Part shown: positions 39,601 through 45,600 of the stretch, in pieces | How the letters are laid out: each line of letters opens with the position of its first letter | Position numbering within the stretch: position 1 is the stretch's first letter | Source of the DNA: Anadara kagoshimensis | Taxonomy: Eukaryota; Mollusca; Bivalvia; Arcoida; Arcidae | Assembly (NCBI GenBank): GCA_021292105.1 | Contig: CM037868.1 | Coordinates: 25,942,732 to 26,006,731, forward strand | Reading direction: 5' to 3' | DNA length: 64,000 nucleotides | Notes under the pieces: generated by a model | The model's database searches: none | Told to the model about the DNA's origin: nothing | What the model saw: the letters and a program-made list of their open reading frames with translations, nothing else | Translations under genes and position numbers: made by a program

Positions 39601-42600
39601 CAAAACAGAGTGCATATATATTAAAAACCTTTAAGATGACACCAGACATGCAAAATATTGGTGGAATATAATCTGATTATAAAAGATCCAACAAAAAAAT
39701 AAACTATTTTAATCATCATTTCGATATTTCGATACATTTTTCAGTTGATATTAAAATTCCCATCAATGACAACTCTATCCAAAACCCCATTACACTTGTG
39801 AACCAGGACCAAGTTGCAAAAAGCTTACTAGTAAGGTTAATCATTAATTAAACCATAATTAGTACATCAATTACATGTAGTGTTGCACTAATTACTGTTT
39901 CATTCATGAGTAACTCTAATTAAGCTTTGTCCAACTGGGCTCAGTATAGTAGTTACCATGACAACACATAACAACAACTAAACAACTCTAGATGATAAAA
40001 AAAACCCATCAAACTAACCTTCATCGTGATTAAAAAATGCCACTCCAATATACATAGATAATTCTGGCTTTACCCTGACAAAATATCCTCTGGCAGCCAT
40101 CTTTATATTTATGAAGACATTAAAAGTATCCAAGAAATATTTCGAGACATTAAAATAATCCAAATAGAAAGAATAAAGAAAAAACAAAACAAACAGAATG
40201 TTCCTTTACTAAGAATTTACAAACTGTAAAATTCTGGAAACAGTGGAAAAATATTAATGTTCCTGTACTTAAAAAATTATAAACTATAACAATCGTAACA
40301 CCGAAAGAGGAAAAAAGGGCAGAGAATGTGGTTTCATTAACAACATATTATCCCTGTATATTTTTGAAGAATTTGTCAAATAACCAAATGAATATCAAGC
40401 AATGGGTTCAATTTCAAATAATCTGAGCACGGAAGAGTGAGAATGTAAAAATATAACAAAAATCTTCCAAGAAACAAGAGGCCCATGGGCCTGATACGCT
40501 CACCTGATAACTAATGGCTAGCTGATAGATTTAAAGAAAATATAAATACTAAACCCCCATGACTTTTTTTTTACATCATGATAACCATTGTATCAATACC
40601 TACAACATTCTAGTATACATGCCTATACAAAAACTTTATAGTTTTCAAGATAATTAACCATTTCAGTATTGTTTCACATCTGTGACCTTGACCTTTGAAC
40701 CCATGACCTTTTTCTATACATCAAAATGAATGTTGTATCAATACCTACAACATTCTTATATACATGCCTATACAAAATGTTTATAGTTTTCGAGATAATT
40801 AACCATTTCGGTATTGTTTCGCATCTGTGACCTTGACCTTTGAACCCATGACCTTTTTCTATACATCAAAATGATCGTTGTATCAATACCTACAACATTC
40901 TAATATACATGCCTATACAAAAAGTTTATAGTTTTCGAGATAATTAACCATTTCGGTATTGTTTTGCGTCTGTGACCTTGACCTTTGAACCCATGACCTT
41001 TTTCTATACATCAAAATGATCGTTGTATCAATACCTACAACATTCTAATATACATGCCTATACAAAAAGTTTATAGTTTTCGAGATAATTAACCATTTCG
41101 GTATTGTTTCGCATCTGTGACCTTGACCTTTGAACCCATGACCTTTTTCTATACATCAAAATGATCGTTGTATCAATACCTACAACATTCTAATATACAT
41201 GCCTATACAAAAAGTTTATAGTTTTCGAGATAATTAACCATTTCGGTATTGTTTCGCATCTGTGACCTTGACCTTTGAACCCATGACCTTTTTCTATACA
41301 TCAAAATGATTGTTGTATCAATACCTACAACATTCTAATATACATGCCTATACAAAAAGTTTATAGTTTTCGAGATAATTAACCATTTCGGTATTGTTTT
41401 GCATCTGTGACCTTGACCTTTGAACCCATGACCTTTTTCTATACATCAAAATGATCGTTGTATCAATACCTACAACATTCTAATATACATGCCTATACAA
41501 AAAGTTTATAGTTTTCGAGATAATTAACCATTTCGGTATTGTTTCACATCTGTGACCTTGACCTTTGAACCCATGACCTTTTTCTATACATCAAAATGAT
41601 TGTTGTATCAAAACCTACAACATTCTAATATACATGCCTATACAAAAAGTTTATAGTTTTCGAGATAATTAACCATTTCGGTATTGTTTTGCATCTGTGA
41701 CCTTGACCTTTGAACCCATGACCTTTTTCTATACATCAAAATGATCGTTGTATCAATACCTACAACATTCTAATATACATGCCTATACAAAAAGTTTATA
41801 GTTTTCGAGATAATTAACCATTTCGGTATTGTTTCACATCTGTGACCTTGACCTTTGAACCCATGACCTTTTTCTATACATCAAAATGATCGTTGTATCA
41901 ATACCTACAACATTCTAATATATATGCCTATATAAAAAGTTTATATTTATCGAGATAATTAACCATTTCTGTATTGTTTCGCATCTGTGGCCTTGACCTT
42001 TGAACCCATGATCTTTTTCTATACATCAAAATGATCGTTGTATCAATACCTACAACATTCTAATATACATGCCTATACAAAAAATTTATATTTTTCGAGA
42101 TAATTAACTATTTCAGTATTGTTTCACATCTGTGACCTTGACCTTTGAACCCATGACCTTTTTTCTATACATCAAAATGATCGTTGTATCAATACCTACA
42201 ACATTCTAATATATATGCCTATACAAAAAGTTTATAGTTTTCGAGATAATTAACCATTTCGGTATTGTTTCGCATCTGTGGCCTTGACCTTTGAACCCAT
42301 GACCTTTTTCTATACATCAAAATGATCGTTGTATCAATACCTACAACATTCTAATTTACATGCCTATACAAAAAGTTTATAGTTTTCGAGATAATTAACC
42401 ATTTCAGTATTGTTTCACATCTATGACCTTGACCTTTGAACCCATGACCTTTTTCTATACATCAAAATGATCGTTGTATCAATACCTACAACATTCTAAT
42501 ATATATGCCTATACAAAAAGTTTATAGTTTTCGAGATAATTAACCATTTCGGTATTGTTTTGCATCTGTGGCCTTGACCTTTGAACCCATGACCTTTTTC

Positions 42601-45600
42601 TATACATCAAAATGATCGTTGTATCAATACCTACAACATTCTAATATACATGCCTATACAAAAAGTTTATATTTTTCGAGATAATTAACCATTTCAGTAT
42701 TGTTTCACATCTGTGACCTTGACCTTTGAACCCATGACCTTTTTCTATACATCAAAATGATCGTTGTATCAATACCTACAACATTCTAATATACATGCCT
42801 ATACAAAAAGTTTATAGTTTTTGAGATAATAATTATAATCAGAGGTAAAAAAAAATTAGGTCACGACCTTCACAATTGACCTTGACCTCATTTTGAAGAT
42901 ACTAACAAGAAGATGTCAAAACAGAAAACCCCATGTCATTATCTGGTCAAATAGTCAAGTTATAACAATTTTAAGCTATTTTACGATTTTTTCAAAATTA
43001 AACGCAAAAACGCGTAACCTATTTTCTATCCAAATTTTACAAAATGAACAAACTATAGGCTTAAGACCCTAGAGAAGCCAAATATCACATCAGATTTTTT
43101 CTCCAATCAGTACTTTCGGAGAAGAAGATTTTTTAAGATTTTTGCACCCCTAGGTCACCTTGACCTAGTTATGGTAGCCATGGCAACGCCACGAACAAAT
43201 CTGAATTGCACCGGCCCATATATACTTCTGACAAAGTTTCATTAAAAACTGTCCAGTAGTTTCAGAGGAGAAGTCGAAAATAGGTGTTAACGACGCACAC
43301 ACGCACACACGCACACACGCACATACACACGCTGCGCTATGCCATAAGCTCACATGACCTTTGGTCAGGTGAGCTAAAAATTGTCAAATCATGAATATGA
43401 ACCAATGGATCCATATAATCAATACACTGAAAAATATAACAATATTCCTCCAAGATAAATATGTCAAATAACCAAACAAACAGTCGAGTTTGAGAGAAAA
43501 TAACAAATTCGCCCAAGAATATTTTTATAATCATTTTACTTATAAGACAAAAATCCTCTTTAATGGGTGGAGTTGTAGTGACATTATCACACAAAGCATG
43601 ATCCCTGATACATCATCAAGTTACTGGCTATGGAATTAAGGTCATATTTACACAGAATTGTCAATAATGATTATTATGAATACCATAGTTAAAAAAAAAT
43701 AGAAATTGACAAAAAGGTCCTGTCTAGCTCACCAGAGGAACATGACAACAGTTGACTAAGTTAAATATTGCCCCCAAAATACCATTGTTGTAAACAGAAG
43801 TACATGTAGACTACATGGTATATGTATTGACACATAATTGTCAATGCTATGTTTCCATTCCTGGTAGTCAAAATTACCTTTGGCTACTAATTTCTGAGAT
43901 ATTCTTTCAAAAAGTAACCTATTTTAGCAAATCTGTGAATAAATACTTTAAAAGGACTATAATTTCACAAATTTTGGAAATCTGGCTACTAATAATTTTA
44001 AATTTGTGGAAACCTGATGATGATTATAAAATTTATATGAATATTGAAATTCATAGATACATGTACCATATATTGTGAAGGTGAGTCAGATACCAGCACA
44101 AAGGTCCTGTTAAGCTCACCTGAGGAACTTATATTTACTACACACATTTAAATGATGATCATAGGGAAGGTTCTAGCTCTAAAAAAGTTGGAGCCAAAAT
44201 ATTAGCCAATTTGAAAAATTAGAAGTTAAGGAGTGAGAAAAAACGAAGACAGTGAAAGCCACAAAAATGTCTCAAATGTAGTTATTATAATGAAATTGAT
44301 AAAACTTTTTGAGCAAATATATTAACCAAAAGCTTTTTTTTTTTGGAGCCAGAAATTGGCAATTGGTAAAATTGGTGAATGGTAGAGCTAACCCTGGATC
44401 ACATTTGAATCAGGCAATACCTATATACAATGTATACACAGAAGTGTCATTAGTGTTTCAATAAATATCACAGTTCCGACGTATTCATGACAAAAAAGAC
44501 CTACCAGTAGTTGTCAAAGAAAATTTGGAATTAAGACTATATATTGACACAGTTGTCAATGATTACATGAATATCAGACCTCAAACATAGCATGATGATA
44601 AGGAGTCAGGCAACACCAAAAAAGTAACCATGTGCAAAATATGGGTCAAGTATTGAAGTAAATGGTTGATTTGAATAAATGGGGTTTTACATGCCAGTCA
44701 AGAATATCATTGATGATTCTCTTGTCCCCTGTGGTGGTTGAAATTTTTACAGTTTCACTGCACCCAGGGCAATGTGCAGGAAAGTTTCTTAAGCATGTCA
44801 TGCCTACCGTGTCACAGGACAACAATTTTAAGGTCCTTTAAAGAAGACTGTCACTTCTAAATGTGAAGTTCTTGGCGAAAGAACAGTCACTGCCTATGTT
44901 CAAGCCTTAGTCATACCTGGTCTGGGTTAGATGGAATGCTTTAGCCCTTTAACTTTGGGCCTGTGGATTGTTTTATTCCTTCATCTGTGGGATATATTAA
45001 CCTTACAACTGTGGACCAGAAGTCTGTTTCAGAGGAGTGGAAGAGTCGAGTAATGGTGTTTAAAGCCCCAGTCAATTTCTTGGTAATCTTGCACTTATAA
45101 TGAGAGAAAACCAGACTGCCTAAGAAAACCATTAAACTCGGCAAGGACATTGACAAACTTTCTCACATTAGAATCTGTCCCAAGTGGGATTCAAACATTG
45201 GTAGTGAGAAGTGCTGTGGTCCATAAATGCATGCTTTAGACCAGAGAGGCACTGAGGACATGAGAAATTTTTTGGCCTGTCAACAGTGGATCAGTGGAAT
45301 ATTTTCACACTACAACTGTGGATCAGTGAAATATTTTAGTCCTACAACTGTGGACATGAGAAATTTTTTGGTCTGACGACAGTGAATCAGTGGAATATTT
45401 TGGCCCTACAACTGTGGATCAGTGGAATATTTTGGCCTTACAACTGTGAATCAGTGGAATATTTTGGCCCTACAACTGTGGATCAGTGGAATATTTTGGC
45501 CCTACAACTGTGGATCAGTGGAATATTTTGGCCCTACAACTGTGGACCTGGGGAATATTTTGGCCCTACAACTGTGGACATGAGGAATATTTTCCCCGAA

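Noticed and set aside
40620..42830. CRISPR-like regular repeat array (also the 73-bp array at 24950-25915)
   Set aside because: The units are contiguous tandem repeats without unique spacers, in animal genomic DNA with no cas genes.
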